This document shows, piece after piece, positions 45,813 through 54,507 of a DNA stretch of 64,000 bases (its first letter is position 1; every line of letters begins with the position of its first letter). Under the pieces are notes generated by a model. It saw nothing but the letters and a program-made list of their open reading frames with translations. It was not told where the DNA came from and did no database searches. Source of the stretch: Roseiarcus sp037446355 (GTDB lineage Bacteria; Pseudomonadota; Alphaproteobacteria; Rhizobiales; Beijerinckiaceae); NCBI GenBank assembly GCA_037446355.1, contig JBBIIT010000002.1, positions 1 to 64,000 on the forward strand, read 5' to 3'. Made by a program: the position numbers and the translations under genes.

Positions 45813-45899
45813 TCAGAATTTTTCTGGATGAATCAAGGTGTAGAGGAGATAGGCCGCGAGGCAGAGGCCGACGCACAGGCCAATGAGTGGTTCGCTCAT
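45813..45899 (-). CDS. kdpF: KdpF small stabilising subunit
   Basis: 28 residues, one membrane helix (GLCVGLCLAAYLLYTLIHPE) ending HPEKF, which is the characteristic KdpF tail. It begins with ATG 45899 and ends 16 bases before kdpA. KdpF stabilises the KdpABC complex. It is preceded by another small membrane ORF. Confidence 0.88.
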   Translation of the reverse strand: MSEPLIGLCVGLCLAAYLLYTLIHPEKF

Positions 45900-45909
45900 G
45901 TTTCGCGCC

Positions 45910-45993
45910 TCATAGACGCGCGCAGGCTTGCGCGTAGAACGCCATTAGGACGAGGAGCGCGGTTCCGAAGAGCGGGTATGAGATGTCGGCCAT
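45910..45993 (-). CDS. 27-residue membrane peptide upstream of kdpF
   Basis: ATG 45993, behind CGGAG, encodes a peptide with one membrane helix (YPLFGTALLVLMAFYAQ) ending CARL, stopping 10 bases before kdpF. It is the first frame of the kdp transcript. I recall similar short frames ending in Cys-(Ala/Glu)-Arg-Leu ahead of kdpF in other Proteobacteria, usually unannotated. It may be a second tiny subunit or partner of the pump, or a leader peptide. Confidence 0.55.
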   Translation of the reverse strand: MADISYPLFGTALLVLMAFYAQACARL

Positions 45994-46028
45994 GGGAGAC
46001 TCCGAGTGCGCATGCAGATTTGCGCGAA

Positions 46029-46044
46029 GACCGCATAAGCGGTC
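46029..46044. repeat. perfect inverted repeat in the kdp leader
   Basis: GACCGC, loop ATAA, GCGGTC: a perfect 6-bp stem 36 bases upstream of the small membrane ORF and 24 bases from the direct repeat. It could be an mRNA leader hairpin or an operator. Confidence 0.45.
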
Positions 46045-46067
46045 CATTCGAAAAGCGACGCATTGGC

Positions 46068-46087
46068 GTAAGGGATTTGTAAGGGAT
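46068..46087. promoter_or_regulatory. direct repeat, likely KdpE binding site
   Basis: GTAAGGGAT occurs at 46068-46076 and 46079-46087, two perfect 9-base copies with an 11-base period. OmpR/PhoB-type regulators bind direct repeats of this period, and KdpE is encoded at the end of the downstream operon. It lies about 75-95 bases upstream of the first small ORF. Confidence 0.6.
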
Positions 46088-46159
46088 GAAGGGTGGACAA
46101 GAGGCCGACGGCGCGGGACCGAATTTGAGCTTCGGCGCGCAATCAGGACGCCGGTGCCT

Positions 46160-47965
46160 TCAGCTCGACGTCTCGAGCTCCGAATCAAATTGATTTAGAT
46201 GAAGGCGCGCGTAGGCCCCCGAGTTTTCCAACAATTCTTCGTGCGTCCCGAGTTCGCGAACGCTGCCGTCTTCGATCACGCAAATCATATCGGCATTGAC
46301 GATCGTTGTCAGGCGATGCGCTATGACGATGGTTGTACGACCCGCACAAAGTCTAACTAACGCGTCCTGAATCGCTCTCTCGGATTCGGAGTCGAGCGCA
46401 GACGTCGCTTCATCAAGCAGTATGATTGGAGCGTCCCGGAGAAAGGCGCGCGCGATGGCGATGCGCTGACGCTGCCCGCCGGAAAGCTGCATCCCCTGCT
46501 CTCCGCACGGACTGTCATACTCTCGCCCAAAGGTCATTATGAAGTCGTGAGCGTGCGCGGCTTTCGCGGCCGACACAACGTCCTCGCGCGAAGCGCCGGG
46601 CCGGCCCATCGCGATATTATCGAATATCGATCCTCGGAACAGAAAGGTCTCCTGACTTACATACGCGACTTGCCGCCGCACGGATGCGCGAGAGAACTTC
46701 GATATGTCTTGCCCGTCGATCGTTATCGCGCCGGATTTCGGCTCGTAGAAGCGCAGTATCAAATTCATGGCGGTCGATTTGCCGCCGCCGGAGCGTCCCA
46801 CCAATGCGGTGGTTTTTCCTGCGTTGGCGAAGAAACTGACTCCGCGTAAGACGGGTTCGCTATCGCGATATGCAAACACGACGTCATGAAAGCCGATTTG
46901 ACCCCGCGCAACGGTCAGGGCGCGCTCATTGCTGTTCTCACTCTCGTCGCCGGGCTCGTCCAAGAACTGGTAAAGTAGTTCGACGCCAATCAACGAAGAC
47001 GTCAGATCAATATGCAGGCGAGCAACGCGTTTGGCGGGCTCGAAGGCCAGCATCAAGGCCGTTATGAAGGCGAAGAAATTTCCGGGATCTTGGCCAGCTT
47101 GGATGACGCGAAGGCCGCCGTAGATCACCACGATCGCTATGGCCAGGCCGCCGAGCGTCTCGGTCAGCGGGCTTGATCGCGCTCCGACCATGGAAAGTTT
47201 GTTGGCGGCCCGCTCAAAGCTTGCGATTGACCTGCGTTGCCGCTCCCGCATGAACGGTTCGAGCGTGAACGCCTTCACGACGCGGATGCCCACCGCAGTT
47301 TCTTGCAGAGATTCCAATATCGCGGAAAATCCCTGGAATTCATTCAGCATCACCTTCTTCACGCGGCCGCCAAGACGGCGGATACCGACGACGACGAAAG
47401 GGGTAACCACCAAAGCAATCGACGAAAGAATAGGATCGAGCGAGATCATGACGAACGCCATACCGAATAGCGTTAGTATGTCCCTGGCGAGCACGGTGAT
47501 CAGCAGGTTGAGCGTGCCGCTCGCCGATTGCGAAATAAAGGCCTGCTTTGCAAGAAATTCCGTCGAATGCCGAATGTTGAAAAACGTCAGGTTCATCGCC
47601 AACATTTTGTCGAAAATTCGCGTTTGCACATCGGCGACAATATTATTGGCGACGCGAGACAGAACGACCATTTGACCGTATGAGGCAAAGCCTTTGACCA
47701 GATAAATTCCAACTATAGCGCCCCCGATGGCCCAGACCGCGTCAATTCGTTTGGCGACAAAGATTTCATTGATGACGTCTTTCATAATCCAAGCGGACAG
47801 CGTTGTCGTAGCCGCGATCACCGCTGTAAGGGCCATCGAGAATCCGTAGCCGCGCCAGTGCTTCTTGCCTTGGTCGCTCAACAATCGGCCAATCAGGCCG
47901 ATCGAGTGCGCGCGAAATAATGCGCGAACGCGTCCACTTTCGTTCTTTACTTTTCGGTTCGCCAT
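46160..47965 (-). CDS. MsbA-like ABC exporter (fused membrane and ATPase domains)
   Basis: 601 residues from ATG 47965; the frame continues to a TTG at 47989. Six membrane helices occupy residues 40-320, with the ABC transporter membrane fold; then the ATPase with Walker A GRSGGGKST, signature LSGGQRQR, Walker B IILLDEATSALD and H-loop IAHRLTTI. Such half-size exporters flip lipids or lipid-linked glycans. It is followed, 126 bases upstream on the same strand, by glf, which suggests an envelope-glycan substrate. The ribosome site is weak, and flanking DNA is AT-rich. Confidence 0.85.
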   Translation of the reverse strand: MANRKVKNESGRVRALFRAHSIGLIGRLLSDQGKKHWRGYGFSMALTAVIAATTTLSAWIMKDVINEIFVAKRIDAVWAIGGAIVGIYLVKGFASYGQMVVLSRVANNIVADVQTRIFDKMLAMNLTFFNIRHSTEFLAKQAFISQSASGTLNLLITVLARDILTLFGMAFVMISLDPILSSIALVVTPFVVVGIRRLGGRVKKVMLNEFQGFSAILESLQETAVGIRVVKAFTLEPFMRERQRRSIASFERAANKLSMVGARSSPLTETLGGLAIAIVVIYGGLRVIQAGQDPGNFFAFITALMLAFEPAKRVARLHIDLTSSLIGVELLYQFLDEPGDESENSNERALTVARGQIGFHDVVFAYRDSEPVLRGVSFFANAGKTTALVGRSGGGKSTAMNLILRFYEPKSGAITIDGQDISKFSRASVRRQVAYVSQETFLFRGSIFDNIAMGRPGASREDVVSAAKAAHAHDFIMTFGREYDSPCGEQGMQLSGGQRQRIAIARAFLRDAPIILLDEATSALDSESERAIQDALVRLCAGRTTIVIAHRLTTIVNADMICVIEDGSVRELGTHEELLENSGAYARLHLNQFDSELETSS

Positions 47966-48090
47966 GTCGTGCTGCCGGATTCGCCACAAATACGAAAATC
48001 GCGCTATGCTTTGATATTAGTCACAAAACGAAATTCAATCAGTTGTATTGCCAGAATAATTGAAGATACGTTATCATGTTGCCGTGACAC

Positions 48091-49284
48091 TTAACTACAG
48101 TTCGAATTAAACAATCCTGACTCAACCGCTTTCATCGCCGATCCTATCGCTTGATGCATGTCCAAATACCGATACGTACCCAATCTACCTCCAAAATACA
48201 CATGCTTTTCGATTGCTGCGCGACGTTTATACTTTTGATATCGTGCCCGATCGGCCGCGGTGTCGATAGGATAGTATGGTTCGTCGTCGCGCTGCGCGAA
48301 GCGCGGGAACTCGCGCACGATGACGGTGCGGTCGGGCGGATAGCTCCGCTCAGGGTTGAAATGTCGGAATTCAAGTATACGCGTGAATCGTGTATTTTCG
48401 TCCGCGTAATTCATGACTGGAGTGCCTTGATAGTCCCCGACTTCGACGATTTCTCTTTCGAAATCTATGGTTCGCCAACCAAGCGCGCCTTCGCTGTAGT
48501 CGAAATACCGATCAATTGGACCGGTATAGACGGTGCTAAGCCCCTCAGGCAAGTGAGGTTTCAGTTCGAAGAAATCTACTCCAAGCCGAACTTCGATAAG
48601 GGGGCTTTTGAGCATACGCTCGAATATCGCCGTATATCCGTTAGCAGGCAATCCTTCGAATTTGTCCGAAAAGTAGCGATTGTCAAAATTGTAACGAACA
48701 GGCAACCGAGTGATAATGTGCTCTGGTAATTCTTTTGGATCCGTTTGCCATTGCTTCGCGGTGTAGCCGCGAATGAATGCGTCATAAAGCGGACGGCCGA
48801 TCAACGAAATTGCCTTTTCTTCAAAATTTGCTGGCGCCTTGCCTTTTAGCTCGGCTGTCTGCGCGGCGATTAAGGCTTTGGCTTCGGCGGGCGAGAACGA
48901 CTGTCTAAAAAATTGACAAATAGTGCCAAGATTTATCGGCATCGAATACGTCTGATTGTTGAACTTTGTGTACACCCTGTGCTGGTAGTTCGTAAATTCA
49001 GTAAAGCGCCTCAAATAATTCCAAACAGTTTCATTGGGAGTATGAAAAAGATGTGCGCCATATTTATGTAGTTCAATCCCGGTTTGCGGATCGTTCTCAC
49101 TATAGGCGTTGCCGCCAACGTGAGTACGGCGATCTACGATCACTACTCGCTTGCCAAAGCGACTAGCGACCTGCTCGGCTAGAGTCGCGCCGTAAAAGCC
49201 GGCGCCCACGACAAGCAGGTCGCAGTTGCGAACAATATCGGCTAGGTTGGCGTTCACCGAGGAAATCAACTGCGTTCCCTTCAT
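48091..49284 (-). CDS. glf: UDP-galactopyranose mutase
   Basis: The 397-residue flavoenzyme interconverts UDP-galactopyranose and UDP-galactofuranose for cell-surface polysaccharide. The FAD motif VVGAGFYGATLAEQVA with VIVDRRTHVGGNAYS, the block GIELHKYGAHLFHTPNETVW, and later NFDNRYFSDKFEGLPANGY and TGPIDRYFDYSEGALGWRT are family hallmarks. Composition differs from its neighbours: 48961-49020 is 24/60 GC, and the region after it (48001-48060) is 20/60. Together with the adjacent exporter this looks like an acquired surface-glycan module. Confidence 0.93.
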   Translation of the reverse strand: MKGTQLISSVNANLADIVRNCDLLVVGAGFYGATLAEQVASRFGKRVVIVDRRTHVGGNAYSENDPQTGIELHKYGAHLFHTPNETVWNYLRRFTEFTNYQHRVYTKFNNQTYSMPINLGTICQFFRQSFSPAEAKALIAAQTAELKGKAPANFEEKAISLIGRPLYDAFIRGYTAKQWQTDPKELPEHIITRLPVRYNFDNRYFSDKFEGLPANGYTAIFERMLKSPLIEVRLGVDFFELKPHLPEGLSTVYTGPIDRYFDYSEGALGWRTIDFEREIVEVGDYQGTPVMNYADENTRFTRILEFRHFNPERSYPPDRTVIVREFPRFAQRDDEPYYPIDTAADRARYQKYKRRAAIEKHVYFGGRLGTYRYLDMHQAIGSAMKAVESGLFNSNCS

Positions 49285-49604
49285 TCCGATGATTGCTGTG
49301 AAGAAATTTGTGGAGTTTGCCCCTCCAACAAGCGACGTAGATCGCGAACGCGAAACTTGTTTGGGTCCGCCTCAAATTCCGATTGCTGCGGCCGCGCGGT
49401 TTATGCCTGGGCCAAAGCGCAAGTCAATGCTTGAAAGTTTCCAAACTTACATGGGTTCAAGATTGAACTTTGACGCAATGTCGACCTGTATTCCGACGGC
49501 AATCACGCTGTGACCCTCTTGGCTTCCGCTTCCTGCGGCATGACCGCGTAATATCGGATGCGCCGGCGCTCCCGGCATATTCGAATCGAAATTGGAACAT
49601 CGCC
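49285..49604. other. intergenic region between glf and mnmE
   Basis: 320 bases upstream of both divergent genes. I see no gene: a plus-strand frame 49226-49513 has no known motif and mostly overlaps glf. Composition shifts from AT-rich near glf to GC-rich near mnmE. In many related genomes rho stands before mnmE; it is absent here. Confidence 0.4.
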
Positions 49605-50975
49605 ATGCTTTTAGGCACGCCGCGGGGCCGCACCACGATCTTTGCTCCCGCGACTAACGTCGGACGTTCCGCGATTTCCGTAGTCCGGATTTCCGGGCCC
49701 GAATGTCGCCAGGCTCTGCAACTCCTGACCGCAAGGCCGACGCCAACGGATCGCGTGGCGACTTTGATCGGCCTTCGCGACCCGATTTCTCATGAATTGC
49801 TCGACCGGGCCCTGGTGCTGTATTTCGAGGGCCCGCGTAGCTTTACCGGCGAAGACATGGCGGAATTGCACTTGACCGGCGGGCGCGCCGTACTGGCGGG
49901 TGTTCTGGGCGGCTTAACGAAAGTGCCCGGGCTACGTCTGGCCGAGCCTGGCGAATTCACGTTGCGCGCGTTTGAGAATGGAAAACTCGATTTGTCGGAA
50001 GTCGAGGGCCTCGCCGATCTGGTCAACGCTGAGACTGCCGCCCAACGGCGTCAAGCGCTGCATATCGCGGGCGGCGCGCTCAGCCGAGAGGCCGACGCGA
50101 TCCGAGCGACTATCTTGGAGGCGATGGCGGTGTTGGAGTCGCAAATCGATTTTTCGGACGTCGAGGACGCCGAGGCTCTGTCAATTGTCGACGCCCGCGC
50201 GCTTGCGAACTCCGCTCTGGCGCGCACGCAAGATGCCCTCCAGGCCGCGAAATCCGGCGAACGTCTGCGTCTCGGTTTGAACGCCGTCATCGCTGGCCCC
50301 CCAAACGTGGGGAAATCCTCCCTGATGAACGCGATCGCCAAACGCGACGTGTCGATCGTCTCTGCGAGTCCCGGAACAACTAGAGACGCGATCGAAGTCG
50401 CGTTGGATCTCAAGGGTTATCCGGTTACGCTTGTGGATACCGCGGGCATTAGAAATACAGACGATCCCATTGAGCAAGAAGGCGTGGATCGGGCGCGACG
50501 GCGCGCCGCGGCCGCCGATTTGACTCTTTGGTTAACCGACGACTGGAGCTCCCGGGATACCTTCACGCCCGTGACAGCCGGCCCGGTCATTCTCATTCAG
50601 ACGAAAGGCGATCTCCACGCTGACATCATCAGCCCCAATTGCGAGGCAGTGGGCCCGGGATCCCAAGTTCGCGCAGTCGCCAAGGTCTCAGCGCGAACAG
50701 GCGCGGGCGTTTCCGCCCTGCTTGACGAGATCGCCCGATTTGCGGCAGAGGAAATCGGCAATACGAGCGCTCTGATTGCGTCGGAGCGACATCGCCTTGC
50801 ATTTCAGGCCGCTGAAATGGCCTTGGCTCGCGTGATCGATCCGTCGCTGAACCAGGTCGAAATTGTGGCCGAAGATCTTCGCCTTGCCGCGCGCGCGCTC
50901 GAAAGAATTGCGGGCCGGGTCGACGTCGAAGACGTATTAGGCGCCATTTTTTCGCGCCTTTGTGTTGGGAAATGA
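49605..50975 (+). CDS. mnmE: tRNA uridine-5-carboxymethylaminomethyl modification GTPase MnmE
   Basis: 456 residues from ATG 49605; the upstream open frame to 49470 adds no conserved sequence. With MnmG it modifies wobble uridine U34 of certain tRNAs. The N-terminal formyl-tetrahydrofolate-binding domain begins TIFAPATNVGRSAISVVRIS. The K+-dependent G domain shows GPPNVGKS (231-238), GTTRD (257-261) and DTAG (278-281). The G4 position reads TKGD rather than NKxD. The C-terminus is CVGK, the catalytic cysteine tetrapeptide. The stop overlaps an ATG of the mnmG frame. Confidence 0.95.
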   Translation: MLLGTPRGRTTIFAPATNVGRSAISVVRISGPECRQALQLLTARPTPTDRVATLIGLRDPISHELLDRALVLYFEGPRSFTGEDMAELHLTGGRAVLAGVLGGLTKVPGLRLAEPGEFTLRAFENGKLDLSEVEGLADLVNAETAAQRRQALHIAGGALSREADAIRATILEAMAVLESQIDFSDVEDAEALSIVDARALANSALARTQDALQAAKSGERLRLGLNAVIAGPPNVGKSSLMNAIAKRDVSIVSASPGTTRDAIEVALDLKGYPVTLVDTAGIRNTDDPIEQEGVDRARRRAAAADLTLWLTDDWSSRDTFTPVTAGPVILIQTKGDLHADIISPNCEAVGPGSQVRAVAKVSARTGAGVSALLDEIARFAAEEIGNTSALIASERHRLAFQAAEMALARVIDPSLNQVEIVAEDLRLAARALERIAGRVDVEDVLGAIFSRLCVGK

Positions 50976-50979
50976 GAGA

Positions 50980-50995
50980 TGTTTCACGTGAAACA
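50980..50995. other. parS centromere-like site 1
   Basis: TGTTTCACGTGAAACA is a perfect match to the bacterial parS consensus, the ParB nucleation site. It lies between mnmE and the mnmG start used here, 2.6 kb from parA. A second perfect copy is at 52932-52947. Confidence 0.95.
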
Positions 50996-51007
50996 GCTGA
51001 GCATAGG

Positions 51008-52879
51008 ATGACAGACGTGTTCGATGTCATCGTCATCGGCGGCGGACATGCAGGCTGCGAGGCTGCCGCCGCGTCCGCTCGCTGTGGGGTCCGAACGGCT
51101 CTGATTACGCAAAACCGAAGTACAATCGGCGCGATGTCCTGCAACCCCGCGATAGGCGGGCTCGGCAAAGGCCATCTGGTCCGAGAAATCGACGCGTTGG
51201 ACGGTTTGATGGCCAAAGCCGCGGACGCCGCCGGGATTCAGTTTCGCGTCCTCAATCGGCGCAAAGGTCCCGCAGTGCAGGGACCGCGCGCCCAAACAGA
51301 TCGCAAACTTTACCGTCAAGCTATTCAAACTCTGCTTGCTGAAACCGCCAATCTCGAAATCGTCGAGGCCGAGGTCACGGATGTCCGCGCCGAAGGCGAG
51401 CGCATCATGGGAGTGACTCTGGGGGATGGACGCACTCTGAACTGTTCTTCGGTCGTAATAACAACCGGGACTTTCCTTAGGGGCGTGATTCATATTGGTG
51501 AATTGCGGACACCTGCCGGGCGCTTCGATAACCCGCCTTCCATCGCTCTCGCACGATGCCTGGACGAATTCGGCTTTTCATTAGGCCGCCTCAAGACCGG
51601 AACGCCGCCTCGCCTTGACGGAAATTCGATCGACTATTCTCGACTGGAAACTCAATGGGGGGATTCTCCCCCGGAGCCTTTTTCCACGATGACGCGCGCG
51701 ATTCGCACGCCCCAGATTGCTTGTCACATCACGCGAACGACCGCGGAAAGTCATCGGATCGTGAGGGCGAACGCACATCGCTCCGCCGTCTATTCCGGCT
51801 CGATTTCCGGCAGCGGCCCGCGATACTGCCCGTCCATAGAAGACAAGGTCGTGCGTTTCTCCGACCGGGACAGCCATCAGATATTCCTCGAACCCGAGGG
51901 CCTCGATGACATAACCGTTTACCCGAACGGAATTTCCACGTCTCTGCCCGCGGAAGTGCAGGCGCAGCTCCTGAGGACAATCCCGGGCCTGGAGACAACG
52001 CGGATTCTGCGTCCCGGCTATGCTATTGAGTATGATTATATCGACCCGCGCGAACTTGACGTCAGCTTGATGACGAAGCGGTTTCCCGGGCTGTTTCTTG
52101 CCGGACAGATCAATGGCACGACCGGTTACGAGGAAGCGGCAGGCCAAGGCTTGGTCGCCGGATTGAACGCCGCGCGGTTCGCGAGCGGATTACCTCCGGC
52201 CATCTTCGACCGTGCGGATTCCTACATAGGCGTGATGGTCGATGATCTCGTCTCGCGGGGTGTCACTGAGCCGTACCGTATGTTCACGTCTAGGGCGGAA
52301 TACAGGCTTTCCCTTCGCGCTGACAATGCGGACGAGCGTCTCACGGATAAGGGTCTTGAGTGGGGCTGCGTTGGGACCGCGCGCGCCAGAGTGCATAAGA
52401 GTCTGATGAAGCGGCTGACGACGGTTCGCGACTTTATGAGGTCTGCCGTCGCAACGCCGCGAGCCCTCGCTGAAGCCGGAATTGCGGTAAACCAGGATGG
52501 TGTGCGACGCTCCGCGTTCGATGTCGCGGCGCAGCCAGAAAACACTTTGGGCGTCCTTTGCCGCATCTGGCCGGAGTTGGCCGACGTCGAAACGCCTCTC
52601 GCGCGACGGATTGAGGCGGACGCGAAATATGCCGTCTATCTTGAGCGCCAACGAGAAGACATCGAGCGGCACCGTCGCAGCGAGGCCCTGAAGATTCCCG
52701 GCGCTTTGAACTTCGCGTCGTTATCGGGACTGTCCAACGAACTCAAGGCAAAGCTGCAGGCTGCGCGTCCCGCGACCTTGGGCCAAGCAGAGAGAATCGA
52801 GGGAATCACTCCGGCCGCTTTAGCCCTCGTCGCGGCCCATGCACGCAGGCATTTGCGCGAGCCAGGCCCGCAAAATTGA
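51008..52879 (+). CDS. mnmG: tRNA uridine-5-carboxymethylaminomethyl modification enzyme MnmG
   Basis: 623 residues from ATG 51008 (MTDVFDVIVIGGGHAGCEAA). FAD-binding partner of MnmE. GGGHAGCEAA, RSTIGAMSCNPAIGGLGKGH, TGTFLRGVIHIG and TGYEEAAGQGLVAGLNA are classic GidA blocks. An in-frame ATG at 50972, overlapping the mnmE stop as ATGA, would add 12 residues encoded across the parS site; neither start is decided by a strong ribosome site, and the shorter one matches the usual N-terminus. Confidence 0.95.
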   Translation: MTDVFDVIVIGGGHAGCEAAAASARCGVRTALITQNRSTIGAMSCNPAIGGLGKGHLVREIDALDGLMAKAADAAGIQFRVLNRRKGPAVQGPRAQTDRKLYRQAIQTLLAETANLEIVEAEVTDVRAEGERIMGVTLGDGRTLNCSSVVITTGTFLRGVIHIGELRTPAGRFDNPPSIALARCLDEFGFSLGRLKTGTPPRLDGNSIDYSRLETQWGDSPPEPFSTMTRAIRTPQIACHITRTTAESHRIVRANAHRSAVYSGSISGSGPRYCPSIEDKVVRFSDRDSHQIFLEPEGLDDITVYPNGISTSLPAEVQAQLLRTIPGLETTRILRPGYAIEYDYIDPRELDVSLMTKRFPGLFLAGQINGTTGYEEAAGQGLVAGLNAARFASGLPPAIFDRADSYIGVMVDDLVSRGVTEPYRMFTSRAEYRLSLRADNADERLTDKGLEWGCVGTARARVHKSLMKRLTTVRDFMRSAVATPRALAEAGIAVNQDGVRRSAFDVAAQPENTLGVLCRIWPELADVETPLARRIEADAKYAVYLERQREDIERHRRSEALKIPGALNFASLSGLSNELKAKLQAARPATLGQAERIEGITPAALALVAAHARRHLREPGPQN

Positions 52880-52931
52880 GGCTCGATTTCGGAATTGACC
52901 GCCTCTTACCGCCGCGTCGACGCTCTTTCCT

Positions 52932-52947
52932 TGTTTCACGTGAAACA
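52932..52947. other. parS centromere-like site 2
   Basis: The site is TGTTTCACGTGAAACA, perfect, and extended to a 20-base palindrome CTTGTTTCACGTGAAACAAG at 52930-52949. It sits in the 94-base gap between mnmG and rsmG, 0.7 kb from parA. Confidence 0.95.
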
Positions 52948-52973
52948 AGGCCGCGCCTCCCGGATCGCCAAGC

Positions 52974-53609
52974 ATGATCGACCCGCGCCTCACCGCCCTC
53001 GCCGGCGCCAACGCATCGCCCGAAATGGTCGAGCGCCTGGACATTTTCATCGGCCTGCTCGCGCGTTGGCGTCGCATTATCAACTTGGTTTCTGAGTCCA
53101 CCTTCTCGGCCGTTTGGACGCGTCACGTAGCGGATAGCGCGCAAATATTGCCGTTAGCGCCCCGCTCCCGACGTTGGGTTGACTTGGGGTCTGGGGCAGG
53201 ATTTCCAGGATTGGTAATCGCAATCCAACTCGCCGGAATGCCCGAGGCCGAAGTGCATTGTATCGAAAGCGATCAGCGGAAATGCGCCTTCTTGCGCGAG
53301 GTCGTTCGGGCAACTGGCGCTCCAGCTCATATTCACGCTGCTCGGATTGAATCAATAACTCCGCGCGATACCGGCGAGGTCAACGCGGTCACCGCGCGAG
53401 CGCTCGCACCGCTCGACCGCCTCGTCGGACTTGCTCGGCCATGGCTAGAGCGCGGCGCCGTTGGCGTATTTCCGCGTGGCCGCACGGCAGCTGAGGAAAT
53501 GCACGCATTTTCTGCCGAGCGCGAATTCCAAATTGAGAGCCATCCAAGTAAGCTGGACGCCGACGCTCGAATTGTCCGCGTCAACCGAGTACCGCAGGTT
53601 CTTTTATGA
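52974..53609 (+). CDS. rsmG: 16S rRNA (guanine527-N7)-methyltransferase RsmG
   Basis: The 211-residue SAM-dependent methyltransferase modifies G527 of 16S rRNA. The SAM-binding motif is WVDLGSGAGFPGLVIAI and a conserved helix carries RWRRIINLVSESTF near the start. VTARALAPLDRLVGLARPWL is another family block. The ATG lies 26 bases after the second parS; the stop overlaps the parA ATG (ATGA). Confidence 0.95.
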   Translation: MIDPRLTALAGANASPEMVERLDIFIGLLARWRRIINLVSESTFSAVWTRHVADSAQILPLAPRSRRWVDLGSGAGFPGLVIAIQLAGMPEAEVHCIESDQRKCAFLREVVRATGAPAHIHAARIESITPRDTGEVNAVTARALAPLDRLVGLARPWLERGAVGVFPRGRTAAEEMHAFSAEREFQIESHPSKLDADARIVRVNRVPQVLL

Positions 53610-54463
53610 CCGACGTCCCCAACGAGCTCGCAAAAGTTCCGTCGCCAGAGCGCGCACACTCTCGATCCCCGCGTATCCTCGTGCTTGCAAATCAAAAAGG
53701 CGGCGTCGGCAAGACCACTACGGCGATCAACTTGGGAACCGCGCTCGCGGCGATCGGCGAGCGGGTCTTGATCATTGACCTCGATCCCCAAGGAAACGCT
53801 TCGACCGGACTGGGAATCGATCGCAAAACCCGCTCGAGCTCGAGCTATGACGCGTTGGTCGGAGATCGTTCGCTCGCCGGTGTGCTCACTCCAACCGCCG
53901 TCCCGCGTCTGTATATTGCGCCGTCGACAATGGACCTGCTTGGCGTCGAACTCGAAATATCCAACCATTCCGATCGCTCATACAAATTAAAAAACGCCCT
54001 AAAACAGTTTTTCGCCGCCGACAATGAAGCGCATGATATTTCCTATGTCCTGATCGACTGCCCTCCTTCGCTCAACCTCCTCACGATCAACGCCCTCGCA
54101 GCCGCCGATGCCGTAGTAGTGCCGTTGCAATGCGAGTTTTTCGCGCTCGAAGGCCTTTCGCAATTACTCAAGACCGTGGATCAGGTTCGTCGCTCCCTTA
54201 ACCCCTCGTTAACCATACACGGCATCGTACTCACGATGTTTGACCCCAGAAACTCGCTCGCCAGCCAGGTCGTGGCCGACGTTCGCGCATTTATGGGGGA
54301 GAAAGTCTACGATACCGTGATTCCTCGCAATGTTCGCGTGTCCGAAGCGCCCTCTCATGGCAAACCGGTCCTGCTCTATGATTTGAAATGCATGGGCAGC
54401 CAAGCCTATCTAAAACTCGCCTCCGAAGTCATTCAACGCGAAGGGCGTTGGCGCGCGGCCTGA
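53606..54463 (+). CDS. parA: chromosome partitioning ATPase ParA
   Basis: The 285-residue deviant Walker ATPase drives segregation of ParB-parS complexes. The P-loop is QKGGVGKTTTAINLG (from residue 30), with LIIDLDPQGNASTGL as the next motif and YVLIDCPPSLNLLTINA as Walker B. The start overlaps rsmG by four bases. parB follows after 44 bases. Length and motifs fit chromosomal ParA (Soj). Confidence 0.96.
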   Translation: MTDVPNELAKVPSPERAHSRSPRILVLANQKGGVGKTTTAINLGTALAAIGERVLIIDLDPQGNASTGLGIDRKTRSSSSYDALVGDRSLAGVLTPTAVPRLYIAPSTMDLLGVELEISNHSDRSYKLKNALKQFFAADNEAHDISYVLIDCPPSLNLLTINALAAADAVVVPLQCEFFALEGLSQLLKTVDQVRRSLNPSLTIHGIVLTMFDPRNSLASQVVADVRAFMGEKVYDTVIPRNVRVSEAPSHGKPVLLYDLKCMGSQAYLKLASEVIQREGRWRAA

Positions 54464-54507
54464 TTCCGGCCTAACGACCCGCGACAAAGCCCGAGGGAAT
54501 CTCAAAA

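Noticed and set aside
49226..49513. Plus-strand frame of 95 codons between glf and mnmE
   Set aside because: Begins inside glf in antisense and contains no conserved block.
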